Origin: Echinarachnius parma
Lineage: Eukaryota; Echinodermata; Echinoidea; Clypeasteroida; Echinarachniidae
Length of the DNA: 64,000 nt
Direction: 5' to 3'
Assembly (NCBI GenBank): GCA_037951105.1
Contig: JBAMJV010003285.1
Span: 1-64,000, forward strand
This document shows positions 1-10,887 of this stretch, one piece after another. The notes below the pieces were generated by a model that was not told where the DNA came from, searched no databases, and was given only the letters and a program-made list of their open reading frames with translations. The translations under genes were made by a program, and so were the position numbers. Position 1 is the stretch's first letter, and the number at the start of each line of letters is the position of its first letter.

Positions 1-274
1 GAAATCGCCCTCATGTTGATGTGGGAAGAGAACAATATGGAAATTGATAACACAATAATCAATTTGGTACATGCTCAAGCCTCTTGCGCACACTTCATTA
101 CATGTGATATTGTCCCCTCCGAATTTGTACCCCTATCCTTTTCGACCCGTATACTTGAAGTACCCTCACACTAATCTACCTCACACTCCTATGGCTCAGG
201 TTTCACAGTAAATATATTTGCCCATATTTCGTGTGATTCATGATCCAAAAAGAGCAAGGTTGATTCTGACCTGG

Positions 275-2167
275 CATAGGCGCCGGAAGTGGGGGGGCAG
301 GGGGGGCGGCCGCCCCCCCAATCCAAAAAAGTGGGGGGCAAAAACGCGTTTTTGCCCCCCCAAAAGCCCCCCCCCCCCTCAACAAAAAAAGGAAAAAAAA
401 GAAAAGAAAGAAAGAAAGAAAGAAAAAGGAAAAGAAAAAATAAATGTATCAGCCAATACTTGTTAATTCTAACGTTTAAAAACTAAGTTATACATCCATT
501 TAACGTTTTTGCTGCGCGCTTCGCGCGCAAACAAATTATCTCAGTTTGTTGTGTAACTTGTGTATGGAACGTCTGGGTGGATTTTTCTGTACCGGTCCAC
601 GTAGTTCCTGTGTAGGCTGTTATTGCCCTGGCTGTTTGTGTGACGTGCACCAAAGTGCACCATTTAAAGTATATGAATGCAAAATTTTCCCGTGGGAGGG
701 GGATACCCCCTCTCAAACCCTCCCCCTCTGGCCCTGCCCCAGCCCTCGGTCGCTTCGCTCCCTCGGGACTCATTTCTGGTTGTAAACTATGTTGTTGGAT
801 CATGTTTTTATGCACCAGATTGCACAATTTCAAGTATATAAATGCAAAAATCTTCCCCGTGGGAGGGGGATACCCCCTCCCAAACCCTCCCCCTCTGGCT
901 CTGACCCAGCCCTCGGTCGCTTCGCTCCCTCGGGATTCATTTTTGGCTGTAAGCTATGTTGTTGGATCTCACATAATGTGGCATAATGGTTTATGTTTTT
1001 ATGCACCAAATTGCACCATTTCAAGTATATAAATGCAAAATCTTCCCCGTGGGAGGGGGATACCCCCTCCCAAACCCTCCCCCTCTGACTCTGCCCCAGC
1101 CCTCGGTCGCTTCGCTCCCTCGGGACTCATTTTTGGCTGTAAGCTATATGTTGTTGGATCATACATAATGTGGCATAATGGTTTATGTTTTGATGCACCA
1201 AATTGCACCATTTCAAGTATATAAATGCAAAATCTTCCCCGTGGGAGGGAGATACCCCATCCCAACCCCCCCCCCCCCCCCTCTGACTCTGCCCCAACAC
1301 TCGGTCGCTTCGCTCCCTCGGGACTCATTTTTTGCTGTAAGCTTTGATGTTGGATCATACAAATGTGGCATATGGTTTATGTTTTTATGCACCAGAATGC
1401 ACCATTTCAAGTATACAAATGCAAATTCTTCCATGTGGGAGGGGGATACCCCCTCCCAAACCCTCCCCCTCTGGCTCTGACCCAGCCCTCGGTCGCTTCG
1501 CTCCCTCGGGACTCATTTTTGGCTGTAAGATATGTTGTTCGATCATACATAATGTGGCATAATGGTTTATGTTTTGATGCACCAAATTGCACCATTTCAA
1601 GTATATAAATGCAAAATCTTCCCCGTGGGAGGGAGATACCCCCTCCCAACCCCCCCCCCCCCCCCCCGTCTGACTCTGCTTCAACCCTCGGGACTCATTT
1701 TTTGCTGTAAGCTTTGATGTTGGATCATACAAATGTGGCATATGGTTTATGTTTTTATGCACCAGAATGCACCATTTCAAGTATATAAATGCAAATTCTT
1801 CCACGTGGGAGGGGGATACCCTCTCCCAAACCCTCCCCCTCTGGCTCTGCCCCAGCCCTCGGTCGCTTCGCTACCTCGGGACTCATTTTTTGTTGTAAAC
1901 TATGTTGTTGGATCATGTTTTTATGCACCAGATTGCACAATTTCAAGTCAAAAAATGCAAAAGCTCCATACCGTGGAAGGGGGGACTCCGCTCATTCACT
2001 TCGCTCCCTCGGGCTTGGTCGCTTTATCCTCGCAATGTCTCACTCTCACCTCTGGCTCAAAGTTGGCAACTCTGTGAGTGTGGTTGGGCATGAGCCCCTA
2101 AACACATAAATTGTGAGCCCCCTTAGGGTTTTGCCCCCCCAATCCAAAACTGCTTCCGGCGCGCCTG
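275..2167. mobile_element. hAT-like non-autonomous element with 8-bp TSD
   Basis: The element is flanked by an exact 8-bp direct repeat TGACCTGG (267-274 and 2168-2175). Its ends are inverted: left CATAGGCGCCGGAAG, right (reverse complement) CAGGCGCGCCGGAAG. An 8-bp duplication with CA-starting ends is typical of hAT transposons. The interior has no transposase. It contains C/G runs, a purine-rich A/G tract (about 381-440) and a tandem array at 640-1990. The right-hand ~550 bp recurs inside the two composite elements (28080-28871 and 40310-40940), so this is a multi-copy family. The hAT assignment rests on the TSD length and ends only. Confidence 0.65.
640..1990. repeat. Tandem array, 7-8 units of ~165-195 bp
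   Basis: Each unit contains in order a GCACCA(G/A)ATTGCAC motif, a short AT-rich stretch, CGTGGGAGGGGGATACCCCC, a C-rich stretch, GGTCGCTTCGCTCCCTCGGG, and TGTTGGATCATACATAATG. Unit starts fall near 647, 810, 1002, 1194, 1388, 1579, 1759 and 1925. GTGGGAGG...CCTCCC and the GCTTCGCTCC segment can each form hairpins. Several overlapping reading frames cross the array on both strands, but they are repeat translations (recurring FKYxNAK-like strings), not genes. Confidence 0.85.
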
Positions 2168-2175
2168 TGACCTGG

Positions 2176-2575
2176 GGACACTCTGACGGACAAGTCATAT
2201 CTGTCTTTATTTAATCAGGGGACACGAAGACTTTAAGGAATTGCAACCTGTTCTATAACATAAACAAAACCATTAGGTTTTTGGTTTTGTGACAGTTGAA
2301 ATACATTAGAAAAGCAAATTTAATTCCAAATGCGAAGTATAGTTTCAAACAATAAAGAAGATTGTCATTTGGTAGGAGCTCGAGGGGGCACATTTACAGA
2401 ATACTAAAAATGAGAGAATGTGAGTCAGTACTATTTAATGAATAATTCAAATGAAGAAAATAACTGCTGAAACTGGTTTTATACATGTAAACTATATATA
2501 CAATCGTCTGTAAAACTAAACAAAAAAAAAAAACTTTTGATCCTACCAATGCAATCGACAATTCTGCTTGGATAT
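2176..2575. other. Intergenic, no gene seen
   Basis: AT-rich unique-looking sequence between the hAT-like element and the next MITE. No splice-bounded coding segment, RNA gene or repeat was recognised. Confidence 0.5.
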
Positions 2576-2966
2576 CCCAGGGTAAAATTCCAATTGACTA
2601 TATTACCAATTGAAATTAATCAATTGGTAATCGAAGAATAACCAATTGAAAATTACCAATTGAAATCGATTGGTAATCGAAGAGCATATAGAAAATGAAA
2701 CAATTTGGACAAATTGAAATCAATGGGTACCAACTGAAATCAATGGGTACCCATTGAATTCAGTTTAAATGGGTACCCATTGAATTCAATGGGTAGGCTA
2801 CCCATTTGTTTCAATGAGTACCAATTTGAATTGCAATTGGTACCCATTGGTTTCAATGGGTACCCATTGGTTTCAATGGGTACTCATTGAATTCAATGGG
2901 TATCCGTTGGAACCAATGGGTACCCATTGAAATTCTAAATGGTTTCAACTGGAATTTCGTCCTGGG
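2576..2966. mobile_element. Palindrome-filled MITE (GGTACC type), 2-bp AT TSD
   Basis: The ends are inverted: CCCAGGGTAAAATTCCAATTG on the left is matched by a right end whose reverse complement begins CCCAGGACGAAATTCCAGTTG-like. AT flanks both sides (2574-2575, 2967-2968). The interior consists almost wholly of short palindromic repeats: ATTACCAATTGAAATCAATTGGTAAT-type units on the left and GGTACCCATTGAA(A/T)TCAATGGGTACC-type units on the right. A second copy at 19805-20093 sits in another MITE and gives an empty site that confirms the 2-bp AT duplication. Confidence 0.75.
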
Positions 2967-3189
2967 ATATGACTCTCAGTAATATTCCCTAATGATAATC
3001 CCATTCACTGTTTTGCTTTGAACCTCCATTATTAATTGGGAAATGTCCCTTTACTATCATTGAACAGTTTAATGCATTGTAAACATCTGGAAATGATAAC
3101 CTCCGTGATGCACCCGGCCACTTCCTTTTCACCTTCAAGACCCTTTCTTTTCAAGAAACCCCCCTAGTGAGTAATTGTGCTATTTATAG

Positions 3190-3363
3190 ATTGCCAACTT
3201 TCCGCTTGTGACGTATGACGTGACTCGAAAACCGGTGAAGCCTTCGATCCGTCCATATTCCAGACTAGACGTGGCCATAAAATCTAATTTACTCAAATGT
3301 TCTGCAATATTGGATTCTTCAAATAACACCAGAGTCTTATCGTGTCTGATGACATCGATTAAG
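3190..3363 (+). other. Possible non-coding first exon of the JTB gene
   Basis: A plausible splice donor (ATTAAG|GTACGT) lies at 3363/3364, about 1.4 kb upstream of the acceptor that precedes the JTB start codon. No coding potential is visible. The 5' boundary is a guess and no TATA box or initiator stands out. Confidence 0.25.
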
Positions 3364-4518
3364 GTACGTTTTGTTTCATTATAACAACGTTATCGCAATT
3401 ATAAAGATGTGATTTCTGACGAAAGTGACTTGGTAAGTCCCACACGTTGAGAAATGTGTAAGCTTGACTGAATGCGTATGATTGAGTAACCCCCGCATCG
3501 GCACACTAACACATTTCCGACAGTTTAAGACTTAAAAATTGTACACATTTCTTGAAATTGTACTCACACATTGAGAAAATAGTGCAGATTCCGATGCGAT
3601 GATCAGATTTGCGATGTATTAATTATATTTTGAGATAGCGCCTTCGAACGCGCGCGTGGTTTTTTGGCTTCACAAGTTCGAAGTGTTTTTAATACCGGCA
3701 CCCCCTCAACCCTCGTTGACAGTGCACGCAACTCAACATTTCTTGTGCGATGTTGGTATTATTTATCGTATTACTCGTAGCGGACGATCAACGCATTATT
3801 TCTCCTCAAAATTTCGACCAGTTCAGTTTCTAAGGGTAGCGCGCATCATCCCATGCGCGATTTTTTACAACACACGCAAAAGCAAATATTACGCGGGGTG
3901 CCGATATTAAAAACAGTGCCGATGTGTAGTACACCTATCATAATGCTTTGTGTTTTTTTCAGTCAGCTCAGCCTCAGAGTCAGACTCATTGCCAGTGGCA
4001 GTGCTAGTGGTGTATGGTGTGTGAAAGAAGGAAAGGAAAAGATGAAATATTAATATGTGTGTGATTTTTTTTTTAACTGCAGTCGTTTGGATCTGGACAA
4101 TTTTTTAAAGCATCCATAAAATACTTCAAATCCATGACCATGTCATGACAATGAGTCGGACGACAATAAATAATAATAATATTAATTAAAAATTAAAATT
4201 CACCAAAATTTGCAAAAAAAAACATGCATGACTAAAACTAAAGTCAAGAGCCGATGTTCTATGCAGCTTGTAAATTGAGTTTTAGTTCTAGTTAACACAA
4301 CTGCAGAGTGCAGGGGAAATATTAAATTTATTTATTTATTTTATTAATTTTTGTATTTTATTTTAATATTTTTATTATTATGATTATTATTATTTATTTA
4401 TTTATTTATTTATTTGGCATTTCAACAAGGGCGAATTCACCCCAAGCCCCTGTGTATTTTTTTCATTGCATAACTGAGGCATGCTTATTTGTATTTTTAA
4501 AATCAATTACATTTACAG
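3364..4518. other. Upstream intron or intergenic stretch
   Basis: AT-rich sequence with simple TTTA/TTAT runs near 4325-4410. No supported coding segment. Confidence 0.4.
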
Positions 4519-4650
4519 GTGCTAGCTGCGAGTATGATGTTCCCCGGTGTGGTTTACAAACCTTCAGGCGTCAGCATGACCAATACAGTAACAAGGCAAT
4601 CATGTGGACTTTTCTGGCATCTACTTGTTCATCATAATCACCTTTCTTAG
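4519..4650 (+). pseudogene. Decayed copy of the JTB signal-peptide exon
   Basis: After an acceptor-like TTTACAG the segment runs parallel to the functional exon at 4734-4911. It shares AATCAATTAC(A)..ACAGGTGC at the start, a central CAG(C)GTGACC / CAGCATGACC match, and ATCATGTGGACTTTTCTGGC against ACCATGTGGACTCCTCTGCC around the start codon. The copy reaches a stop soon after the ATG region and has no donor at the matching place. The offset to the functional exon is 215 bp, so the adjoining intron is part of the duplicated unit. Confidence 0.6.
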
Positions 4651-4828
4651 AAATAAAAAAAACTTAAAAAGTTAATATTATAAATCTATCAAATGTAAGA
4701 CATTCTTATTTGTATTTTTACAATCAATTACAGGTGCCATCTTCGCCTCTAGACCCAGTGAAGTGTACAGTCTACAGACTCTCAGCGTGACCCATACATG
4801 CAGTAGACACTAGACAGCCTAGATAACC

Positions 4829-7800
4829 ATGTGGACTCCTCTGCCATATATAGATTTACTTCTTGTCATCATACTCCTAGTCTTGAGCATCAACACGGTA
4901 ACAACCATGGGGTAAGACAATCTCTGTATTTCTTCATATTATATCCAGTACAGAATATCAAAAGAGTTGAGTTGGGGGGTTTGCAGATTTCTTTCTGCTG
5001 TGTTTATAGCCATCAAATGGTAGTTTCTTCAATAATTTAAATATGCGATTTGGCAATACTGCAGATTTTTGTATTTATCTCTTTATGTTTGCTTCAGTGT
5101 GTAAAAAACAGAAAAAAAATGAATAGCAAGGAAATTGTTGTCAAAGCATTTGGCAATGAGGCTGTTATATAACATCAGTATAATCAGTCATACATGTCAC
5201 TGGCACATGCGATGATGTTGAAATATTTCCAATACTACAATACTGGAATAATCTTTTCACATGTCTTACTCAGGGCTGCAGTAGGGAAACCCAAAGATGG
5301 TAATGAACAACAATGATGGAGATGGAGACGAATTATTCATACATGGCAAAAAGATGTCAATATAGCAATTCTTCCTGATGATGTCTTTTAGTTTGTTTAG
5401 TCAGTGCTCCGTTGGGGGACCCAGAAAATACAAATGAACAGCAGGGTAACAACAATGAAGGAGACAGCTAGAGACTCACAAGTATTGACCAATTCAGGAC
5501 TGGTCCAGAAAATATGTCAATATACCAATTCTTTCTGTCAATACCTAACATGTTTTAACAATGTCTTTTAATTTGTTTCAGTGCTCCTAGTATGGAGGGC
5601 CCAGAAGATACAAATGAACAGCAGAGTAATAACACTACAATGAAGGAGACAGAGACTCAAAAATGTTAAAGAATGAGTCATGCATGGCAAAAAGATATCA
5701 ATATATAATTCCAATTCTTTCTGTCAACACCTGTATAATATTTCTTATCTTTTTTACTCAGTGCTCCGGTAGGGGACCCGGAAGATACAAATGAACAGGA
5801 GGGTAACAACAACAATGAAGGTGAAACTGGCGCAAAGTCAAGAACTGAGAATGATACCAGCAGTAGAAGTATAACACCGTGTTGGGAAATAGAAAGCTTC
5901 ACAGTACTCGGCTCTTGCACATCTTGTCATCCTTTTATAACAGTAAGTTTGCTCAATATGCTCCCCAGAGTCCCAAGCCAAAGAAGTTGAGATGGTGCAA
6001 ATAAGATAATTGTGTGAGTTTGAACTGTTCCTAATGACCAAGGTTAATAAATAATGTTAGAGTGCTTAGAAACCCACAAGTATCAAGCAATATTGACATT
6101 CAATATATTATAATTAATATTTTATAATCATGTTTTTTGTTGTTGTTGTTATTTGTCTTTATTGAAAGACCAAACAATTTATGGTATGTTATTGTATTTG
6201 TGCAATTATTTTGTTTTTTTTATTTTACTTTGCTTGGAAACTTAAAACTCTCTACACGCCTTGCCCCCCTTGTGTATCAGAAATTGTGTAAGCCTTTCAA
6301 ACAAAATGTTTATTTGTCATAATTTGTTAGAAGTTACTTTTTTTTAAATCCCTGTGAAGACAAGTGTTTGATATAAAGAACTGAAAAGATTATAGCACAT
6401 GTGAAACAGAAAACTGCCCATTCCTCTATTCATGCATTAAACCTTTTGCTAAGTGGTGAGCACGTCTTGCTGAATAACACACAGATACAGTTTAAATCAT
6501 CACATTACATTTCGCAATGAAGGATGTTTATTATACATCTAGAAAGAAAAAAATGTTGGTTCAAAGTTTCAGACTAAATCTTGAAATCAAATGATACAAT
6601 CATGTTTGATAAAGTTTAACATCATTTCTTCTATTAAACCTTTGCATTTTCCATTTGTCTTCTCTTGTGATTACAGAAAGTTTTCGCAGAATCTTGCGAA
6701 GAGACTGGCTTCAATCAATTAGTTCATTGTATAAAATCAGATGAAAAGGTCTACAAAAGGTAAGAAAATTATATTTATAGAATGGCTTTGAGTAAATTTT
6801 GGGTAAATTGAGTCTTGTATTCCAGAGCCTTAAGTTTTCTTTTTGATGTGAACTATTCAGAAAATGATTATTTGTAATTGTGGAAATATCGGTCATAATT
6901 AAAAGAGAGATCAATTTATTTTCTACAAGTTTCTCAAACTTTAAACATGATGATCTGCTAAGTACAAAAGTCACTTAGCGCCCCTTCTCTTTCTCATCAG
7001 ACGATATGTACTCTTCATTGTTTTTGTTTACAATTGTTTACTGCTCGAGACTTCCTTTTTTTCTAGGGGCCATGTTAGTCAGGAAAGTAATTTCCTCTCA
7101 ATTTTGTATGGCCTGAAACGTAATTGTTCTGGCCACAAAAAGATGATTTCATTTGTAAACTGTCTACTATTCAACAAATTGTCTCCTGTTATTAATCAAT
7201 GATGTGACAATAGATGAAGCTTCACATGGAAGAATAATTTCTCATTTTGGACATCTAATTGCCTGATTAGTGTTGAATACCTGCAATTCCAGGTTTTAAT
7301 GCACAAGAAATATCTTCATCCAAGCCTAAAAGTATCAAATTTCCAAGATAATATTTGTTCATAGCCTTTGCAGTTGCTCAAGATCAAGAGGAACATTAAA
7401 GAAGTCCCTTTGGGGTGTTTGAAGGAGTAACATCACCATAGGGATGGTCTCCAGAAAAAAGTGACACATTTGTAATACTTGAGAAGAATATCAAAGTGTC
7501 CATGAAATTAAATTATTAAATGTTAATTTTCATCTCCTTTGTAGTTTCCCCAAGACAGAAAGGCATGATAGAAAAGTCTTTCTGGGTGTTTGATGGATAA
7601 CGTTTATCATAAATCTGGTGTTAAAAAACAGTCACATTATTTGAAAAGAATTTAATTATCTTTTTCATCTCATTTGCATTTTGCCTAAGATTGAGGGAAA
7701 TGATAAAGTCTTTATGCGTGTTTGAAGGAGTAACATGTATCAACAGACTGGTCTTCAGAAGCAGTCAGATTACTAGAAAAAAGTTTCATATAAAAGGGAT

Positions 7801-8379
7801 CTAGTAACTTTGTTGACATGTGCAAAAAGTGATATGTGGTTGATACAATGTATATTGTTGTTATCTGATACGTCCACTGGGTGTTGTGTAAAAATTTATA
7901 GTTAAATGGACGTTATATGGCCGAGTAATGAGCAAAAATGCAAGGTGATATTCACTAACTCATTGCACTCACTTTGTAAACGGTTTTCGCGGTTCAGTGG
8001 ACAATTTAACATGTGAACACTTCAATCGTAAATAAATTTTTAACGAAAAGGAAATTTGAAAAACTGAAACCTGTCCCATACTTTTATTGTTAATACGAAT
8101 ACAACAAGGTATCAGGGAACCGCTAGAATCCCAATTGGATTTTGAGGATTAGGGCAATGTTATTAAGTCCCTGAAATGAAACTTATTCCATTATCACTTT
8201 TGTATCTCCTTTACAGTTGCCCGAAATCAAGACAAACAATAGAGAAGTCCTTCTGGGTGTTTGAAGGGGTGACATTTATCATAGGACTGGTATCCGGGCT
8301 CGTCGTCTTCTGCAGAAGAAGGAAATTAAATCGCGAAGCAGCCGAGCGTGTCAGAAAACAGATTTCAAATTCTGTCTGA
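4829..8379 (+). CDS. JTB: JTB protein (jumping translocation breakpoint), 4 coding exons
   Basis: Coding exons are 4829-4911, 5762-5942, 6677-6759 and 8217-8379. All have GT-AG introns, phases agree, and they total 510 nt for 169 residues. Residues 1-25 form a hydrophobic signal peptide (MWTPLPYIDLLLVIILLVL). Residues 29-65 are a low-complexity Asn/Glu-rich spacer with one N-glycosylation site (N58). The ectodomain has the six cysteines of the JTB family (C68, C80, C83, C95, C106, C117) in the PCW...CxxC...C...C...SC pattern. Residues about 131-148 are the single membrane segment, and the tail KLNREAAERVRKQI matches vertebrate JTB (QLDRKALEKVRKQI). Human JTB is 146 residues; the extra length is the spacer. 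The family is linked to mitochondria, cytokinesis and cell growth, but its biochemical activity is not settled. The ATG at 4829 was chosen because it opens the signal peptide. Three of the four exons have decayed tandem copies nearby, upstream in transcript order. Confidence 0.9.
5274..5761 (+). pseudogene. Three tandem decayed copies of the 5' part of JTB exon 2
   Basis: Copies begin after acceptor-like sites at 5274, 5405 and 5582; the functional exon begins at 5762. Each of the last two copies reads TGCTCC..T.GGGGACCCAGAA.ATACAAATGAACAGCAG, close to the functional exon, with the same phase at the acceptor. The first copy is more worn. Spacings are 131, 177 and 180 bp, and the intronic parts (TCAATAT..CAATTCTT.CTG) are duplicated too. 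Read in frame, the 5405 and 5582 copies end in stop codons within about 22-30 codons and lack a donor in the right phase. They look like dead exons rather than alternative ones. Confidence 0.7.
5944..6058 (+). repeat. 3' fragment of tRNA-derived SINE
   Basis: ATGCTCCCCAGAG...GTTGAGATGGTGCAA...GATAATTGTGTGAGTTTGAACTGT..CTAATGACCAAGG.TAATAAATAA...GCTTAGAAAC matches the 3' half of the fuller SINE at 31868-32200. It begins directly at the donor of JTB exon 2 (5943), so the intron starts in SINE-like sequence. Confidence 0.6.
7374..7760 (+). pseudogene. Three decayed copies of the JTB transmembrane exon
   Basis: Segments starting at 7374, 7545 and about 7679 each resemble the last exon start (8217). 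The shared pattern is acceptor-like CTCCTTT(G/A)(C/T)AG, TTGCC(C)(G/A)A.ATCAAGA, GA.AAGTC.TTCTGGGTGTTTGA.GG.GTAAC, and AT.ATA.G.CTGGT. GTGTTTGA is preserved in all three. Each has lost the reading frame and the third has lost the acceptor AG. Offsets are about 171 and 134 bp. The last copy is 538 bp from the functional exon, or about 160 bp once the inserted MITE (7795-8172) is removed. This indicates three or more rounds of ~130-170 bp tandem duplication before the MITE arrived. Confidence 0.7.
7795..8172 (+). mobile_element. Kolobok/T2-like MITE, family 2 (copy 1)
   Basis: Ends are AGGGATCTAGTAACTTTG and (reverse complement of right) AGGGACTTAATAACATTG. The flanking TTAA is worn (TAAA left, GAAA right). 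The same 380-400 bp sequence recurs inverted at 48080-48477 and interrupted at 49401-50483, both with better TTAA sites. TTAA targets with AGGRR ends match Kolobok/T2 elements of Xenopus; piggyBac also uses TTAA but usually has CCY ends. Its right end lies 44 bp before the last JTB exon. Confidence 0.7.
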
Positions 8380-9199
8380 TGGCTGATATATATATCACAG
8401 GACATGAACCTTATACTGCAAGGAGAATGCAATATTTTATTAGGTACTGAATGCCAGTTTTATACTCTGAACTGAGAGCTTATTCACAGCTACAGCGTGA
8501 TCCGATGTCTGGACATTGACTTTTGTAAACTGATGACCCGATATCATTGTGAAAATGGATTAATATTTCCGTGTTCGGGTTTGATAACATGGGATGTACT
8601 GTGAGACCCACATTTTAAAAAATTGGTTTGGTTGCATTAACATTCAAGATATAGGTGGGCAGGTTGTGGTTAATTTTAGCCACCATACCCCCTGAATTAT
8701 CAGAGAATGGATGATTCTTCCTCAATATGTACTATGTTGCAGAGACAGGAGACAAAATATTTTTCTACTACGGTTTTCAAGATTGAGCCCTCTTTTGAGG
8801 AGTTCACAAAACGTGCAAAGATTTGAAGAATTCAATGTTGAATTGTGCTAATGAAATATTTAAAGTTTTTTTGATGAGTACAGTTTGATGAGTACAGTCA
8901 CACTTATGCTAAACGAATGAAGAGCTGACCAGAATGTCTTCATGGGCTGTATTTCTATCAGCACATTCGAGTCCCAAGAATACTTGGGCTCGCGTCTATG
9001 GAGAAATCATGTTATACTAAAAATCAAATCGTCTTCTATGGGTTAAGTACATGTATCCAATCCCGATTTGATGTGGTACACGCAAAGAAGTTGCACAAGC
9101 TTTTTATATATAGAATTTCAGTGAACTGTGTGCCTTCATCCAGTTACTGCTGTAAGTAACTGTCAAAAGTCTAGAACCATAGATTACATGAACAAAATA
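8380..9199. other. JTB 3' UTR and downstream flank
   Basis: No further coding segment is seen. The 3' UTR presumably lies here. No canonical AATAAA was found close to the stop, so the transcript end cannot be placed. Confidence 0.4.
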
Positions 9200-9386
9200 C
9201 AGGGAAACCCCTTTATAATGAGGTAGTCGGGACTATCGATTTTACCTCGTTATAACCGGAATCTCGCTATAACCGAGCTCGTTATAAGTGGAGCATTATG
9301 CCATTGGAACAATCGGGACCAAGGGATTCTCCTCGTTATAAACGGTACCTCGTTATAAGCGAGCTCGTTATAACGGGGTTTCCCTG
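9200..9386. mobile_element. pogo/Tigger-like foldback MITE with TA target
   Basis: Inverted ends CAGGGAAACCCCTTTATAAT and CAGGGAAACCCCGTTATAAC are flanked by TA (9198-9199, 9387-9388). The interior repeats CTCGTTATAA(C/A)CG units. The TA duplication and CAG...GTTATAACGAG ends are those of pogo-like Tc1/mariner elements. A related copy lies at 53014-53176. Confidence 0.7.
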
Positions 9387-9388
9387 TA

Positions 9389-9515
9389 CAGTCAAACCTG
9401 CCTATAGCAGCCAATGGCCACCAAAAGTGACCCCCTGCAGAGTAAAACTATGCTATAGAGGTCACCTGTCTACAGTGGCCACTTTTCTTGTTTCCCTTTA
9501 TAGGTGGTCACTATA
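9389..9515. mobile_element. MITE of the CAGTCAAACCTG family
   Basis: Begins TA|CAGTCAAACCTGCCTATAG and continues with GGCCACC..GTGACC and GGTCAC...CAGTGGCCAC motifs. The same building blocks recur at about 17140-17215, 17640-17745 and 54379-54520. The right end is unclear. Confidence 0.5.
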
Positions 9516-9597
9516 CACAAGTTTGTCAGTATGTTATTTTTTTGTTTACATGCACATGGACTAATGTACAATGGAACCACATACAGTGGAGCCTTAA

Positions 9598-10135
9598 AGG
9601 GGTAGTTCAGTTTTGGTTCAGAGGGCGCTGCATGGAATAATTTTTTTGCGAGATAATGAAAAACTGAGTGTAAAATTTGAAAGAGCATTCAATATAAATG
9701 GCAGAATAAACTTTATTTGATCAAAATCGGTTCAGAAACGGCTGGATTATCAATAAATATATCCAGTCGGAATAAATCTGGAGCCCAGATTTATTCTATG
9801 ATTTTTTTAAAAATTACAAAAATGCTTACACTTTTTCAAAATGTTTCAAAAGAGGTTCTTAAATAGTTGTTGATGATCTCTCTGTTTAATAATTATTTCA
9901 ACAAAACATCACATGTATAATTTTTTATGAAAAACGGTTGAAACCAATATTTTTTTAGAGAGCGCACTCTTGTGTTTTAATGGCTCTTTTTTTTTTAATG
10001 ATAACAGGCTTTTTACTTAGTCATTTGTAATTTTCTATACCTTTCGAGCATGGTGGAGTTATAACTGTTAGTTTGTAAAGTTATTGTGCAGTTTTGGTTA
10101 CTAAAGCTCAGCCTCACCAGAACTGTACTACCCCT
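9598..10135 (+). mobile_element. Kolobok/T2-like MITE, family 1 (copy 1)
   Basis: Starts TTAA|AGGGGTAGTTCAGTTTTGG (TTAA 9594-9597) and ends with ..TACTACCCCT|TTTC, the right TTAA being worn. The interior matches copies at 19700-20848, 22840-23372 and 56571-57117, including GAGGGCGCTG, TGATCAAAATCGGTTCAGAAACGGCTG and CATCACATG motifs. Length ~540 bp; no coding capacity. Confidence 0.8.
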
Positions 10136-10270
10136 TTTCCAATATAACAAGGTTATTTTGCTGGGTACCTTGTTTTCTTTTGAGTTTTACCCTCATCTAA
10201 CTTGATACCGGATATAACAAGGTAATTTTCATGGGCCCATTATCGTAATTGTAACGAGGTTCCACTGTAG
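10136..10270. mobile_element. pogo-like MITE fragment
   Basis: Contains AATATAACAAGGTTATTTTGCTGGG and ends AACGAGGTTCCACTG|TA, the reverse complement of the CAGTGGAACCTCGTTATAAC terminus seen elsewhere. The left end is lost or overlaps the neighbouring MITE. Confidence 0.45.
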
Positions 10271-10402
10271 TGTTGAGGGGGTCGGCCCAAACCGAGCTGG
10301 CAACAGAATTTTCAAGACCTCTAGGCAGCATCTCATATTGCTGACTAATCCAGCTGGAGAGTGAAGACCACATCTTGTGTCAGATAGAACTGGAGCTACA
10401 AG

Positions 10403-10570
10403 AGCCCAATGCAATCAGAGCCGACTTGACAGGATCTGACTGGTTTTCAGAGCCGATTCAACATGTTGAAACAGCCCCAACTGGTTTCCATCTGGCCAAC
10501 TGGCAAAATCCAAGTCGTGAGGCAAAGTACTCGGACGAATCTGTCAAATCCGCTGTGTGTGCATTGGGCT
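10403..10570. mobile_element. Harbinger-like foldback MITE (diverged copy)
   Basis: Ends AGCCCAATGCAATCAGAGCC and ..GTGTGCATTGGGCT are inverted. The interior (GAGCCGACTTGACAGGATCTGA) parallels the better-preserved element at 11169-11395. Right flank TAA; left flank AAG, so the TSD is worn. Confidence 0.55.
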
Positions 10571-10887
10571 TAAGACTAAGTTTCAATAACATAGGACTGC
10601 TAGGTGATTTTGTTTTGGTGATAGGCTCATGCATCAGGTGGTCTCCAACATCTGCTGCCAAAATTTAGAGCATGGCTACTATGGTTTTGGCATCATCCTC
10701 CACCCAGCAAGCCATTCTTGTTGTTTCATTGTAACACATGTCACAAATAATGTCTGTTGTTCTCATGTCCCCTGAAGGGAAGCTAAATTCTGGCATTTTC
10801 GCTTTATATACTGGTATGTAATATACTATACTTGGCACTATACTTATATACTGGTACTGTTAAGGGCACAAATCCTGTCAATTCTAG

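Noticed and set aside
203-2109. Many overlapping open frames of 60-140 codons on both strands
   Set aside because: They are translations of the tandem array and repeat the same strings each unit. There are no splice or family signals.
5405-5470. JTB exon 2 copies as genuine alternative exons
   Set aside because: Acceptors are good, but in-frame stops follow and no donor fits the phase. Kept as decayed copies.
10375-10668. 97-codon open frame near 10.4-10.7 kb
   Set aside because: It overlaps a Harbinger-like foldback MITE and has no protein-family features.
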